Shown: positions 25,706-35,392, numbered from the stretch's first letter. The stretch is 64,000 nucleotides of DNA from a bacterium D16-50 (GCA_003612485.1 RAZA01000019.1:1-64000); one strand, 5' to 3'. A program made the numbers and translations. Notes: generated by a model not told the origin, from the sequence alone.

Positions 25706-27673
25706 TTATTCCCGAAACCGGTCAAATACATCCACCGGATACATCCGCATCCTCCCGTCCCGCAGATACAGCTTTCCGAGGAAACAAGGAGTCTTTTTTT
25801 CCACGATCTTTTCCAGATACTTGATGGTGTCCGATTCCTTTTTGGAATATTCCACCTCTACAAGCATCTCCCTGCCCGCACCGTCATAGAGGGGCAGGCT
25901 CAGCATCTGTCCCGTCTGGGAAAAAACCGCCTTTGCGCAGGAATCCGGCTGGACAAAGACCAAATTCACCCCTTCTCCGGAATCCTCCGGATCCGCAAGC
26001 CATTTCCCCGGCCCGCTTATCTGCTCCCGGTACAGCTTTTGGAAATCGTCGTAATACCAGCCTTCTGCATCCGACAGCTCCAGCCGGCGGGATCCCGTCA
26101 CCTCGCCTCTGGTGTCCTGAGTGGAGGAAAGCCGCCTTCTGGAATCACATTTTGCCCCCACAAGACGGATTCTCACCTTCAGAAGCTCTTCCAGCGACAA
26201 GTTCACCCCCCAGGGAGCCATGGTTTTTTCCATCTTGCCCCTTTTCCTTCCGGCTTCATAAAAGATGGGTCTGGCATTGGTGTATGTATACCATTTTTTT
26301 GATGTTTCTTCCAAAAAGTATATGGTTTCCCCTTCGTAGCCCGTGGGCGTAACAAAGCGCTCCATGCTGATCCCCACAAGATCCAGATTCCCCACAGGAA
26401 GATAGTCTGCCCGAAACTCTCCCGCCTGCTTCAGCACGTCCCCCTCGCCTGCGGCTTCCAGCAGCAGCTCCACCCGTCTGTAAAGTCTGGCGGTCTGCCC
26501 CATCAGATCCTGAGTCTTGAACGCCGCCTTTCTCTTGAAATATCTGTCGTAGGAATCAAAAAGAGCCCGAAAATATCCCTCGAACCTTGCCAGACCCGCA
26601 TTGTGGCTAATGACAGCAAGCCTTTCCAGATAGTCCATGGCATCCGGGGAGGTGCGGGAAAGTCCCGTAGCCAAAAGCTCCTCCAGAAATGCCCTCATCT
26701 GTCCTGCCGCATCCCGCACTCTGGACATGTCTATGACAGGGCCTTCCCCGTCCCCGGCGCTCTGCAGCATGTCCAGCCCCTCCTTCGTCAGGGTCTTGGC
26801 TTCCAGCTGGCACCACAGCATAGCGGCAGCCTTGTGCGCGCACAGCTCCTTTTTATGGCATGTGCAGGAAGAATACTCTAAGGGCGACAACAGCTTCACC
26901 ACGATTTTTTCCGAAAATTCCTGCAAGGGCAGCTCCACGGTGATCACAGACGAATACCTTATCTTTGGCTGAATGCCCGCCGCGGCCAGATTCACGAAGT
27001 TCTGCTGCTGACGGGTTCCCAGAGCCTTCTTTAAGGCCGTCAAGGGATATGCCGCCACCTCTCTGGCAAGGGCCTCCCCCTTACCCTCCTGCAGGCGTAT
27101 TCCCTCTTGGGAATCCTTCCCGTCCTGAGGATTGGATCCGCAGGAAGCATCCTCCTCCACGAACCGCGGATATGGGGATGAATCCTCTCCCCCGCTCCCG
27201 CCGGTCTCCTGTACGCTGCCCTGCGAGCCTGCTTCCCCCTTCGGGGCAGCCTCTTTCCGGCCCCCTGACTCCCCCTCCGGGGCACTGCCTTTCTGGCCGC
27301 CTGACTCCCCCTCCGGAGCACTGCCTTCCTGACCGCCTGACTTCCCCTCCGGGGCACTGCCTTTCTGGCCGTCTGACTCCCCCTCCGGGGCAGCCCCTTC
27401 CTGCTGCCTCATACAGCTCTCCCGCAAGACCAAAATAGCCTGCACCACATGGCGGCACATGCTTCTGGAGGGACAAGTGCATTTGCTCTCCCCAAGGGGG
27501 AAACGAACCGTCACCGTCTCCTCTCCCACCTTCACGGAGGCTTCCTCACCCACCTCTCCGATCTGGGCCGCCACCTCTTCTTTATCTTTATAGGCCCGCT
27601 TGACAATGCCCTTGTTGCTTAAGCCCACAAGGTAATCATCGTCAATGTCCTCCAGTCTATCCTTCCAATCCAT
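25706..27673 (-). CDS. SWIM zinc-finger protein (YehQ-like)
   Basis: A 655-residue protein with two SWIM-type zinc motifs, CTCPSRSMCRH near residue 67 and CTCHKKELCAH near 255, each CxCx(n)CxH. SWIM domains bind nucleic acid or protein. Between them is a low-complexity 12-residue repeat (SAPEGESGGQKG) and an acidic linker. The C-terminal half is a compact helical/beta region without motifs I can name. The ATG at 27673 follows GAGGGGTTGAGG; the 22 upstream codons lack support. It is 38 bases after the VWA gene and has the same order as the E. coli yehP-yehQ pair. Role in the complex is unknown. Confidence 0.85.
   Translation of the reverse strand: MDWKDRLEDIDDDYLVGLSNKGIVKRAYKDKEEVAAQIGEVGEEASVKVGEETVTVRFPLGESKCTCPSRSMCRHVVQAILVLRESCMRQQEGAAPEGESDGQKGSAPEGKSGGQEGSAPEGESGGQKGSAPEGESGGRKEAAPKGEAGSQGSVQETGGSGGEDSSPYPRFVEEDASCGSNPQDGKDSQEGIRLQEGKGEALAREVAAYPLTALKKALGTRQQQNFVNLAAAGIQPKIRYSSVITVELPLQEFSEKIVVKLLSPLEYSSCTCHKKELCAHKAAAMLWCQLEAKTLTKEGLDMLQSAGDGEGPVIDMSRVRDAAGQMRAFLEELLATGLSRTSPDAMDYLERLAVISHNAGLARFEGYFRALFDSYDRYFKRKAAFKTQDLMGQTARLYRRVELLLEAAGEGDVLKQAGEFRADYLPVGNLDLVGISMERFVTPTGYEGETIYFLEETSKKWYTYTNARPIFYEAGRKRGKMEKTMAPWGVNLSLEELLKVRIRLVGAKCDSRRRLSSTQDTRGEVTGSRRLELSDAEGWYYDDFQKLYREQISGPGKWLADPEDSGEGVNLVFVQPDSCAKAVFSQTGQMLSLPLYDGAGREMLVEVEYSKKESDTIKYLEKIVEKKTPCFLGKLYLRDGRMRMYPVDVFDRFRE
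27231..27405 (-). repeat. 36-bp in-frame tandem repeat inside the SWIM gene
   Basis: Units start at 27267, 27303, 27339 and 27375, with a degenerate one before. They encode 12-residue GGQKGSAPEGES-type units in the linker between the two SWIM motifs. Copy number could vary between strains without breaking the frame. Confidence 0.82.
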
Positions 27674-27711
27674 CCTCAACCCCTCGCATACTCCCGTTTG
27701 ACCTTCCAATG

Positions 27712-28842
27712 CTATCCGCCGATGATATTCCCCATCCACGCCGCCAGATCCTCCGGGGTCATGGCTCCCACAAAGGCTCCCATGGCCGCCATAGCCGACG
27801 CGGCGTTTCTGTCATAATTGGGATTTGCATCCATGTCCAGAGCGGTCAGCACCACAAGCTTTGCGCCGCTTTCTATGATTCCTCTGGAAGCGGCGTACAT
27901 CCTCTGGTATCCCCCTCCCTCGTACAGATCCGTCACCAGCACCACCATGGTCCGGAAGGGAAAGTCGATAAGGCCCTCGCAGTACTCCAGCGCCCCTGCA
28001 ATATTGGTTCCGCCTCCCAGCTGGACGCTCATCAGCGTCTCCACCGGATCCTCCACATAGCCGCTCAGATCCACCACATTGGTGTCGAATATCACCAGCT
28101 TCGTGTCCAGCATGGGCAGCTTTGCAAATATCCCCGCCATTATGGCGCTGTGAATCACGGAATCCAGCATGGAACCGCTCTCGTCCACACAGATGATCAC
28201 CCGCCATTGATTGTACTTCTTCATACGGGCGTTGAAATACACATTCTTCAATATGATCTGCCGGCTCTCCTGATCGTAGTTCTTCAGATTCATTCGGATG
28301 GTCTTCCTCATGTCCAGATTTCTGGCAGACTTCACGGGGCTGCTGGCGTTGCGGTTGATCCGCCCGAAAAAGGAAATCCTGATCTCCTGCTCCAGCTTCC
28401 TTGCGATCTCCTCCGCCACCTTCCTCACGATATCTCTGGCCAGAGTCAGCACCTCTCCCTTCATCATGTGCTTCAGCTCCAGAATGGTCTTCAGCAGCTC
28501 CTTGTTGGGCTCCAGCTTCCTGAGCACCTCCGGATCCGTCAAAAGCTCCGTCATGTTGTACTTTTCCAGCGCATGTCTCTCCAGAATCTCCACCGTCCGC
28601 TTCGGAAACAGCTTCTTGATCTGGCGGAGCCAATGGGGCACGGTGAGTCTGGAGCCCTCTCTGCCTCCTTTTTTGTCTTCACGGACCTCCTGATCCTCCC
28701 CATACTCTCTGGAATACAGATAGTCCAGCACATTCTCCATTTCCATGTACTGGACATTATTTGAGGAAAAGGAAATCTGTCCCTCCGCATATTTCCCCAG
28801 CACAAGCCTCCACCTGTTCAGCAGCTCCTGCTCGTCAGCCAT
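27712..28842 (-). CDS. VWA domain protein (YehP/CoxE-like)
   Basis: A 376-residue soluble protein. The first 185 residues are a charged helical region; the rest is a von Willebrand A domain with the MIDAS start VDESGSM (about residues 200-206), a Thr-containing GGGTNI loop and the later VTDLYEGG acidic loop. It binds a divalent ion and usually a partner protein. GGGGTGGGAAG is before the ATG at 28842. MoxR AAA ATPases and VWA proteins act together as chaperone-like pairs, and the MoxR gene is two genes upstream here. Confidence 0.9.
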   Translation of the reverse strand: MADEQELLNRWRLVLGKYAEGQISFSSNNVQYMEMENVLDYLYSREYGEDQEVREDKKGGREGSRLTVPHWLRQIKKLFPKRTVEILERHALEKYNMTELLTDPEVLRKLEPNKELLKTILELKHMMKGEVLTLARDIVRKVAEEIARKLEQEIRISFFGRINRNASSPVKSARNLDMRKTIRMNLKNYDQESRQIILKNVYFNARMKKYNQWRVIICVDESGSMLDSVIHSAIMAGIFAKLPMLDTKLVIFDTNVVDLSGYVEDPVETLMSVQLGGGTNIAGALEYCEGLIDFPFRTMVVLVTDLYEGGGYQRMYAASRGIIESGAKLVVLTALDMDANPNYDRNAASAMAAMGAFVGAMTPEDLAAWMGNIIGG

Positions 28843-28898
28843 CTTCCCACCCCCTAATTTCGTTCACATCCCTTCTCCTGACTCCGGCGCCCCTATCC

Positions 28899-31367
28899 TC
28901 AGGTTTTGCTGCGGACATACTCATCCACCTCTTTTCCATAGGAATACCACTGGGGCAGTACCTCCGGCATATCCAGAATGTCCCTGCCGCCCTTGCCGTG
29001 GAGCCTCGCCGCTCCGGCGGCGATCTTGTCTATCTCTCTGGGGGTAAAATAGGCGAATGCCATTCTCAGCTCCGGCAGAAGCTCCATGAATTCCTCCTCC
29101 GTAACCCTGCCGTAGAATTCGTCCAGCATCTTCAGAAAGTCTTCCCCTATGAACACCAGATCCCTTGCGGTATAGAAAAGCCCCTTGAAAAACTGTGCCG
29201 TGCGGAGCATCTGTTCCTTCGTCCCCAGCAGATACCCTCTGCAAACCGCCTCCACCTCCGCCGCAGTCTCCCTGCCGCTGCCGTAGAGAATGCCCCGGAT
29301 GCACCCGTCCAGACCCGAATGGATCTCCCTATCCTGACACATTTTCGCCAGAGCGTCGTAAAAGGCCTCCTTCTCCTGCCCGTACTGGCCCGATTCACGC
29401 CCGGTCAGCTGGTAGAGAAGCTTCAGGGCATCCATGCACTGGGTCAGGTCCTCGTCCTTTATCCTTGTCATGGAGGGCAGCAGCGCCACCAGCTTCCTGC
29501 AGCCCAGCTGAATCAGGCCGCCGAATTCCATACGAGAGTCGTACAGCGTCCCCAGCTCCTCCATCATCATCAAGGACTTCAGGGCCTCAGCCAGAGAATA
29601 GAAGGAGGTATCCGTCATCATCAGCTGATGCACCCTATCATAGGCAGGCTGCAGCTGCTCCTCCAGCCCCATCTCGAACACACGGGTCAGCAGCAGGGCG
29701 CTCTCCTTCGCGTCCAGCTCCTTTTTCAGCTCCTCCTTCACCAGCCCCATGGCGGCCTCCTCTATGGTGGCCCCGTAGACGGATACATCGATGAGCGCCG
29801 AGTTCACCTGCGCATTCCACTTGTACCTCCAGATCTCCCTCATGAGATTCTTGTCCTTTTTCAGCTGAAGGTTGGGCCCCTTCATCTTTCTGGCAAAAGA
29901 GGTATCCAAAAACAGCATACGGTTGAAGAACATGCTCTCCCGCCGATGCTTTTTGTTTGAGAAGATGGACAGTGTGGCGTCCGTCTCCAAAGTTGACTTC
30001 ACCTTCAGGCCGAAGGTCTTGCACTGGGCCTCAAAGTCATGGAGAATGGGCGGCACGTCCGCCTCGCTGCAAAGGGCCCCCATGGAGTTCCCCGTCATAT
30101 GCTTTCGCAGGATCCTCACGGGTGTGTCCGAGCCGAGGTTGTACTCTCCTTTCACAAAGGACCCCAGCACAGCGTCAAGAAGCTCATAGGCTCCCGGCTC
30201 TCTCTTGCCCCGAAGCTGTGCCAGCCCTCTTGCCATGGAGCAGGCGCAGATCTCGTCATAAGTAGAGAGATACCCCTCCTTGCGCCGGGTCTCTTTGCCC
30301 GCCGCCACGATCATATCCAGCACCGCATCCCCGTAGGGCATGGACGTCTCCTGCAGCCCCTCCCAGATCCTCTGGTAGAAGCCGGGAAAAGGCATTCCGC
30401 TGGCATATCCGTTCAGAGCGTCCGCCGCCTCCATGGAATAGGGCATCAGATAGACCCCCTGATCCTTCTTTGGAATCTTCAAAACAGCGGGGCCATCGCT
30501 GCTTTTGGCTCCGACGACGCCTTTTTCCGCGTCCTGCTCTTTCGGTTCGCCCCCCTTTTCTGCAGAAGGGTCTTCCGTCGGTTTCCCGTCGTCTTTGTCC
30601 TCCGGCTCCAATCCCCCGCAGCGCACCTTTGCCCCTGCCTTTTCCAGCAGTCCCTTCAGCCCCGGCGTGTGGAAGCCCCCCGTCACTGCCAGCACCACGC
30701 CGTCCTCCGGCAGCCCGGCTGCATGCTCCAGAATCCTGTCCGCCATGAACCGCTCTCTGGCAAGGCAGCCGTCCTCCTCCAAGGATTCCGGCGGCGTGTT
30801 CTCTCTGGCCAGCCTGCAGTAGGTCAAAAGATGGGAAAACCACTTCCCGCTCTCCTCCCCAAGGCCTCCCAGCTCAAAATACTTCTCCCAGAACTCGTCG
30901 AAGCTGCGCAGCCCCGTCCTCTCACAGAGTTCCTTTAAGTACTGGTTTCTGGAAAGCAGATAGTCATCGTTGTAGTTGTTCTTCTCCTCGTCCCTCTTTA
31001 AAAGCCCCTTCCCCTCTCTGGACGCCGCCAGAATGTCGCCGTAGGGCAGATCCACGAAAGCCGTGGGAATTCCCAGACCATGCCCCGCCCGCAGCGCGGC
31101 CAGCTCCGGGGAATAGTCCAGAAAAGGATAATAGCATCTATAATGCTCCTTCTCCTCCGAAAGCCGGGCGGTGGAATCATGGTAGGAATAGTATATGGCA
31201 AAGGGGGCCTTGGTCTCCTGATGCACCATCACCGGGATCAGGGAATTGGCATTGTCCGGCCCCTCCACCAGAATCACGGAGGGCCCAAGCCGCTCTATGG
31301 TTCCGGCCACATGGAAGGCGCAGGCCGGACTGTGGTGCCGGACGGGCAGCAGCACTATCTGAGCCAT
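28899..31367 (-). CDS. DUF5682 family protein (YehM-like)
   Basis: An 822-residue protein starting MAQIVLLPVRHHSPACAFHV. The RHHSPAC and VILVEGP segments and the large helical rest fit DUF5682, encoded in E. coli between the YehL ATPase and YehP VWA genes. A proline/lysine/glutamate-rich linker (about residues 265-310) separates the N-terminal part from the helical part. Two ATGs are possible: 31394 (with GAGGGTGG upstream) and 31367 (GAGG, seven bases). The second begins directly at the conserved strand. It overlaps the MoxR gene by 13 bases, implying translational coupling. His-His-Ser and Glu residues near the start could form an active or metal site, but no activity is known. Confidence 0.82.
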   Translation of the reverse strand: MAQIVLLPVRHHSPACAFHVAGTIERLGPSVILVEGPDNANSLIPVMVHQETKAPFAIYYSYHDSTARLSEEKEHYRCYYPFLDYSPELAALRAGHGLGIPTAFVDLPYGDILAASREGKGLLKRDEEKNNYNDDYLLSRNQYLKELCERTGLRSFDEFWEKYFELGGLGEESGKWFSHLLTYCRLARENTPPESLEEDGCLARERFMADRILEHAAGLPEDGVVLAVTGGFHTPGLKGLLEKAGAKVRCGGLEPEDKDDGKPTEDPSAEKGGEPKEQDAEKGVVGAKSSDGPAVLKIPKKDQGVYLMPYSMEAADALNGYASGMPFPGFYQRIWEGLQETSMPYGDAVLDMIVAAGKETRRKEGYLSTYDEICACSMARGLAQLRGKREPGAYELLDAVLGSFVKGEYNLGSDTPVRILRKHMTGNSMGALCSEADVPPILHDFEAQCKTFGLKVKSTLETDATLSIFSNKKHRRESMFFNRMLFLDTSFARKMKGPNLQLKKDKNLMREIWRYKWNAQVNSALIDVSVYGATIEEAAMGLVKEELKKELDAKESALLLTRVFEMGLEEQLQPAYDRVHQLMMTDTSFYSLAEALKSLMMMEELGTLYDSRMEFGGLIQLGCRKLVALLPSMTRIKDEDLTQCMDALKLLYQLTGRESGQYGQEKEAFYDALAKMCQDREIHSGLDGCIRGILYGSGRETAAEVEAVCRGYLLGTKEQMLRTAQFFKGLFYTARDLVFIGEDFLKMLDEFYGRVTEEEFMELLPELRMAFAYFTPREIDKIAAGAARLHGKGGRDILDMPEVLPQWYSYGKEVDEYVRSKT

Positions 31368-32476
31368 TTTCTGGCCTCGTAATACTCTTTCCATAATCCA
31401 CCCTCTTTGCTGCTCTTATCCTTGATGACCGTGTTGAAATATCCCTTCACCTTTTCCAGATCGTCCTTATTCTCCTTGGACACTGCCCCCACCAGATTCT
31501 GTACCAGACTCTCCATGCTCAGGTGGCCGTCGCCGTAATAGTATCCCGTGATCATGGCCTGATAGAACACTGACACCGCCTCCGCCGTGCTCATCACCGC
31601 CGAGGGCTTGTCGATTCTATGGCCGTAGCTGGAGACTCCCTCCCGCAGCTCATGGTAAGTGGAGGCAAGGATCTCCGCCACATCCTCATCGGCCTGCATC
31701 TGAATATGGCTCTCCTGCGCCAGCTTGTTCACCTCGTTCAGAATAATCCGCTTCTCCATGGCCGCCTCTCTCACCGGCATTACCGTCTCGAAGTTGAAAC
31801 GCCTCTTTAAAGCGCTGCTCATCTCGTTCACGCCCTTGTCTCTGGTGTTTGCGGTGCCGATGACGTTGAAACCCTGCTTTGCGAACAGAAATCCGCTGTC
31901 TCCCAGCTCCGGCACATTCAGCACCTTGTCGCTTAAGACGCTGATGAGGCTGTCCTGAATTTCCGCTGGGGTTCTGGTGATCTCCTCGAATCTGGTCAAA
32001 ATCCCCTTTTCCATGCCCACATACAAAGGCGCGGGCACAAGAGCCTCCCTGCTGGGCCCCTTTGCCAGCAGCAAAGCATAGTTCCAGGAATATTTGATCA
32101 TATCCTCAGTGGTTCCTGCCGTACCCTGAATGGTATTGGTGCTGACCCCGCTGATAGCTGCGGAGAGCAGCTCCGACAGCATGGTCTTGGCAGTGCCCGG
32201 CTCCCCCACCAGCATCAGCCCTCTATTGCCCGCCAGCGTCACGATGCAGCGCTCCACAAGGGCGTCGTTCCCCAAATACTTCTTTTCGATGAAGTATTCC
32301 TTTCCTCCGTAGACCACGGGCTTGGGGCTGCCCAGAATGAACGTCCGCACCGCCTTGGGGGACATCTGCCAGTTTTCCGGCTTATATCCCGTATCCGTGG
32401 CCTTTAGAGCCTCCAGCTCCTCCCGATACCGCACCTCCACCGGAGGCTTGATGAATTCCATGTTTTTTTGTTCCAT
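31355..32476 (-). CDS. MoxR-type AAA+ ATPase (YehL-like)
   Basis: A 373-residue AAA+ ATPase of the MoxR group. Walker A is GEPGTAKT (about residues 92-99), the Walker B/sensor region includes GILTRFEEITRTPAEIQDSL, and GTANTRDKGV is sensor 1. MoxR ATPases remodel partner proteins held by VWA subunits. The ATG at 32476 follows AGAGGTAAGG; the 16 upstream codons are basic and unsupported. It is the first gene of the five- to six-gene operon with a strong promoter upstream. It shares the divergent gap with xpaC-telA. Confidence 0.9.
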   Translation of the reverse strand: MEQKNMEFIKPPVEVRYREELEALKATDTGYKPENWQMSPKAVRTFILGSPKPVVYGGKEYFIEKKYLGNDALVERCIVTLAGNRGLMLVGEPGTAKTMLSELLSAAISGVSTNTIQGTAGTTEDMIKYSWNYALLLAKGPSREALVPAPLYVGMEKGILTRFEEITRTPAEIQDSLISVLSDKVLNVPELGDSGFLFAKQGFNVIGTANTRDKGVNEMSSALKRRFNFETVMPVREAAMEKRIILNEVNKLAQESHIQMQADEDVAEILASTYHELREGVSSYGHRIDKPSAVMSTAEAVSVFYQAMITGYYYGDGHLSMESLVQNLVGAVSKENKDDLEKVKGYFNTVIKDKSSKEGGLWKEYYEARKWLR

Positions 32477-32604
32477 GACCTTACCTCTTTTCTCTATACC
32501 TTTTCTCTTTATCGTTTTTATCATCTAATGGTTATATGGCTTTTTGCTGCACGTTACCCTATCTTTATGCGCCCAAACCCTGATTTTTTCCTGAAGTTAC
32601 TTCT

Positions 32605-32633
32605 ATTATAATTACATTTTGCTACAATAGCAA
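32605..32633 (-). promoter_or_regulatory. Promoter of the MoxR/VWA operon
   Basis: TTGCTA (32633-32628), 17-base spacer, TATAAT (32610-32605), about 130 bases before the MoxR start. A good sigma-A promoter. Confidence 0.75.
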
Positions 32634-32656
32634 CCCATTTATCTCCAAAGAAAGTA

Positions 32657-32685
32657 TTGCGAAGAAAGGCCCGATGTGCAATAAT
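32657..32685 (+). promoter_or_regulatory. Promoter of xpaC-telA
   Basis: TTGCGA, 17-base spacer, AATAAT. It is back to back with the MoxR promoter (24 bases between -35 boxes), so a single regulator could control both operons. Confidence 0.6.
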
Positions 32686-32749
32686 AAGTCGAGAGGTTTT
32701 TTTGCCTCCCATTAATCGCCGTTTTGGCAGCATAAAGAGGATTTATCAT

Positions 32750-34093
32750 ATGAATGACAATCAACATTCCAGCAGTACCGGAGAGCAGATGAAGGACGCT
32801 CTGGCGGATGCCCTGCGAAGCGGGGACTTCAAGCATCTGAACGATCTGGTGAGCCAGACCGTCATCAATACGGTGAACGAGGTCAAGAGGCAGGTGGCTT
32901 CTAAGACTGAGGCGGGCCATCCCCCGCACCAGAATCCTCCCCCTTTTGGTTCGGGGCCTAACGCAAACGTACCCCCGCCGAATCCCCAGATAAGAAGATC
33001 CATACCCATGCCCCCGCCCTTTGTCCCTCCTGTATGGCAACAGAGAATGCAGGAGCGGGAACAGCAGCGCCTGCATCAGCAGGAGTTCATAAATCAGCAG
33101 AGAAGGTCGGAAAGGCTCATCGCCTCCGCCCGGTTCAAGAGAACCGGAAGCGTATCCGGTGTCTTGTATCAGGTATTCGGGGGGATCGGTCTGGGCATCA
33201 CCGGACTTGTCACCTTCATCCACCTAATCGCAATTTTGACGGAAGGCTACATCACCTTTGGGGGCTTTATCGTAAACCTGATGTTTCTGGCCGGATTCTT
33301 CGGCATGATCCGTCTGGGCATCTTCCAGAAAAGACGGCTGAGGCGCGCGGAACGCTACATCCAGCTCTGCGGGGAGAAGCGTTTCGCAGGAGTGGATGAG
33401 CTGGCCAGAGCCACGGGAAGAAGTCCCGGTTTCGTCAAGAAGGATCTGCAGCGTATGCTGGAGCTGGGCATGTTCCCTGAGGGCCATCTGGATCAGGCCG
33501 CAGCCTGCTTCATGCTGGACGATACGGTCTATAGGCAGTACTTAGCGGCGGAAAGCGGGCGTATACAGCGAGAGCAGGAGAACCGCCCCGCCCCGGAACC
33601 TCAGGAGCGCCCGGAGGCTCCTGCCGCCACTCCCGCGGAAGAGGCCGAGCTGGATGAAATGATGACGGAGGGAACGGAGTTCATCCGCAAGCTCAGGGAT
33701 CTGAACGACAAAATCTCTGGGGAGACCATCTCCGCCAAGCTCTTCTGTCTGGAAAACCTGCTGAAGGACATTTTCGATGGCGTCAGAATGCATCCCGACC
33801 AGAGGCATCAAATGCACAAGCTTATGAGCTACTATCTCCCCACCACTTTGAAGCTGGTGGAGGCCTATGAGGAATTTGACCGGGTCAGCGCACCGGGGGA
33901 GGACATCATCAAGGCCAAGGCGGAAATTGAAAATACTCTGGACACCATCAATGACGCGTTCCGGGAACTGCTGAACAAGCTCTTCCAGCACGCCGTATTC
34001 GACGCCACCACCGATGCCCAGGTGCTGAAGACCATGCTGGCCCGAGAAGGGCTCATGCGGGAGATGGACTTCGCCACCGTAGGCAGAGAATGA
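32750..34093 (+). CDS. xpaC: XpaC-like protein (5-bromo-4-chloroindolyl phosphate hydrolysis family)
   Basis: A 447-residue protein. A helical N-terminus is followed by a proline-rich cytoplasmic stretch, two transmembrane helices (about 150-205) and a helical C-terminal half of the XpaC family, usually paired with TelA. The ATG at 32750 follows AAAGAGG by nine bases; the 31 upstream codons have no ribosome site. XpaC proteins were named for indolyl phosphate hydrolysis, but their role is probably in a membrane stress complex with TelA. It is 61 bases upstream of telA. Confidence 0.82.
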   Translation: MNDNQHSSSTGEQMKDALADALRSGDFKHLNDLVSQTVINTVNEVKRQVASKTEAGHPPHQNPPPFGSGPNANVPPPNPQIRRSIPMPPPFVPPVWQQRMQEREQQRLHQQEFINQQRRSERLIASARFKRTGSVSGVLYQVFGGIGLGITGLVTFIHLIAILTEGYITFGGFIVNLMFLAGFFGMIRLGIFQKRRLRRAERYIQLCGEKRFAGVDELARATGRSPGFVKKDLQRMLELGMFPEGHLDQAAACFMLDDTVYRQYLAAESGRIQREQENRPAPEPQERPEAPAATPAEEAELDEMMTEGTEFIRKLRDLNDKISGETISAKLFCLENLLKDIFDGVRMHPDQRHQMHKLMSYYLPTTLKLVEAYEEFDRVSAPGEDIIKAKAEIENTLDTINDAFRELLNKLFQHAVFDATTDAQVLKTMLAREGLMREMDFATVGRE

Positions 34094-34154
34094 GCATTGA
34101 CGTAACCGCGCTAAGCCCGCACATAACAACAATAAACATATGGAGGACAAGTAA

Positions 34155-35321
34155 ATGAGCGATAATTTGGACGAGATGTTAAAGGAAACCCCTACTCTGA
34201 CCCTTTCTCCTTTTACAGAAGAAACACCTGCGCCGGAACTGCCGACCGTGAAGGAAGAAGCGCCCAAGGCGCCTGAGATGGTGCTGACTCCGGCAGAGCA
34301 GAAGATGGTAGACGACTTCGCCGCCCAGATCGACATCACCAACACCCAGCTGGTGCTGCAGTACGGCGCCGGCAGCCAGAAGAAGATCGCGGACTTCTCG
34401 GAGAACGCCCTGAGCAATGTGCGCACCAAGGACATGGGCGAGATCGGCCAGATGCTCACCGATGTGGTGGCGGAGCTGAAGGATTTCAACGACGACGAGG
34501 AAGAAAAGGGCTTTCTGGGATTCTTCAAAAAGACCAGCAACAAACTGGAGAACATGAAGATCAAATATGACAAGGCCGAGAGCAACATCAACAAGATCTG
34601 CAAGGTCATGGAGGACCATCAGGTGACGCTGCTGAAAGACGCAGCCATGCTGGACAAAATGTATGAGCTGAACCTGAACTATTTCAAGGAACTCTCCATG
34701 TACATTCTGGCGGGCAAGCAGAAGCTGGAGCAGGCCAGAAACGTGGAGCTGCCCGCCCTTCTGGCAAAGGCGGAGCAGAGCCAGCTGCCCGAGGACACCC
34801 AGGCGGCAAACGACTTTGCCTCCATGTGCGACCGTTTTGAGAAGAAGATCTACGATCTGGAGCTCACCAGAACCATCTCCATGCAGATGGCTCCCCAGAT
34901 CCGCCTGATCCAGAACAATGATACCGCCATGTCGGAAAAGATCCAGTCCACTCTGGTAAATACCATTCCTCTGTGGAAGAGCCAGATGGTCATCGCCATA
35001 GGCTTGAGCCATTCCAGCGATGCCGCCAAGGCCCAGAAGGAGGTCACCGACATGACCAACGCACTGCTGAAAAAGAATGCGGAGACTTTGAAGGTGGCTA
35101 CCATCGAGACCGCCAGAGAGAGCGAGCGGGGCATCGTGGACATTGAGACCCTCACCGCCACCAACAAGACCCTGATCAGCACTCTGGACGAGGTGCTGAA
35201 GATTCAGGAGGACGGACGGGCCAAGCGCAGAAGCGCAGAGCAGGAGCTGGTGCGCATCGAGGAGGAGATGCGCCAAAAGCTCCTGACGGTGAGCCGCAGC
35301 GGCAGAAGCGCAAATGCATAA
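34155..35321 (+). CDS. telA: TelA-like toxic anion resistance protein
   Basis: A 388-residue helical coiled-coil protein of the TelA family (PF05816), with the conserved core around ALSNVRTKDMGEIGQML and AKRRSAEQELVRIEEEM at the end. TelA/KlaA proteins were first linked to tellurite resistance and are now seen as parts of stress-response networks that also include VWA proteins. GGAGG lies eight bases before the ATG. The gene pairs with xpaC and ends at a clear terminator. It is opposite the MoxR/VWA operon, which supports a shared function. Confidence 0.9.
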   Translation: MSDNLDEMLKETPTLTLSPFTEETPAPELPTVKEEAPKAPEMVLTPAEQKMVDDFAAQIDITNTQLVLQYGAGSQKKIADFSENALSNVRTKDMGEIGQMLTDVVAELKDFNDDEEEKGFLGFFKKTSNKLENMKIKYDKAESNINKICKVMEDHQVTLLKDAAMLDKMYELNLNYFKELSMYILAGKQKLEQARNVELPALLAKAEQSQLPEDTQAANDFASMCDRFEKKIYDLELTRTISMQMAPQIRLIQNNDTAMSEKIQSTLVNTIPLWKSQMVIAIGLSHSSDAAKAQKEVTDMTNALLKKNAETLKVATIETARESERGIVDIETLTATNKTLISTLDEVLKIQEDGRAKRRSAEQELVRIEEEMRQKLLTVSRSGRSANA

Positions 35322-35354
35322 ATCCGGTTTTATCCATATTCCATTTCCATAAGC

Positions 35355-35392
35355 AAACCCCGTACACAAGTCAAAAGTGTACGGGGTTTTTT
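35355..35392 (+). terminator. Rho-independent terminator of xpaC-telA
   Basis: AAACCCCGTACAC pairs with GTGTACGGGGTTT around a nine-base loop, followed by a T-run. Confidence 0.92.

Noticed and set aside
27231..27405. Possible CRISPR array in the SWIM gene
   Set aside because: Contiguous in-frame coding repeats without spacers; no cas genes.
27709..28764. 351-codon plus-strand frame opposite the VWA gene
   Set aside because: His-rich shadow frame.
34179..35369. Long minus-strand frame opposite telA
   Set aside because: Shadow of a strongly biased coding sequence; no start signal.
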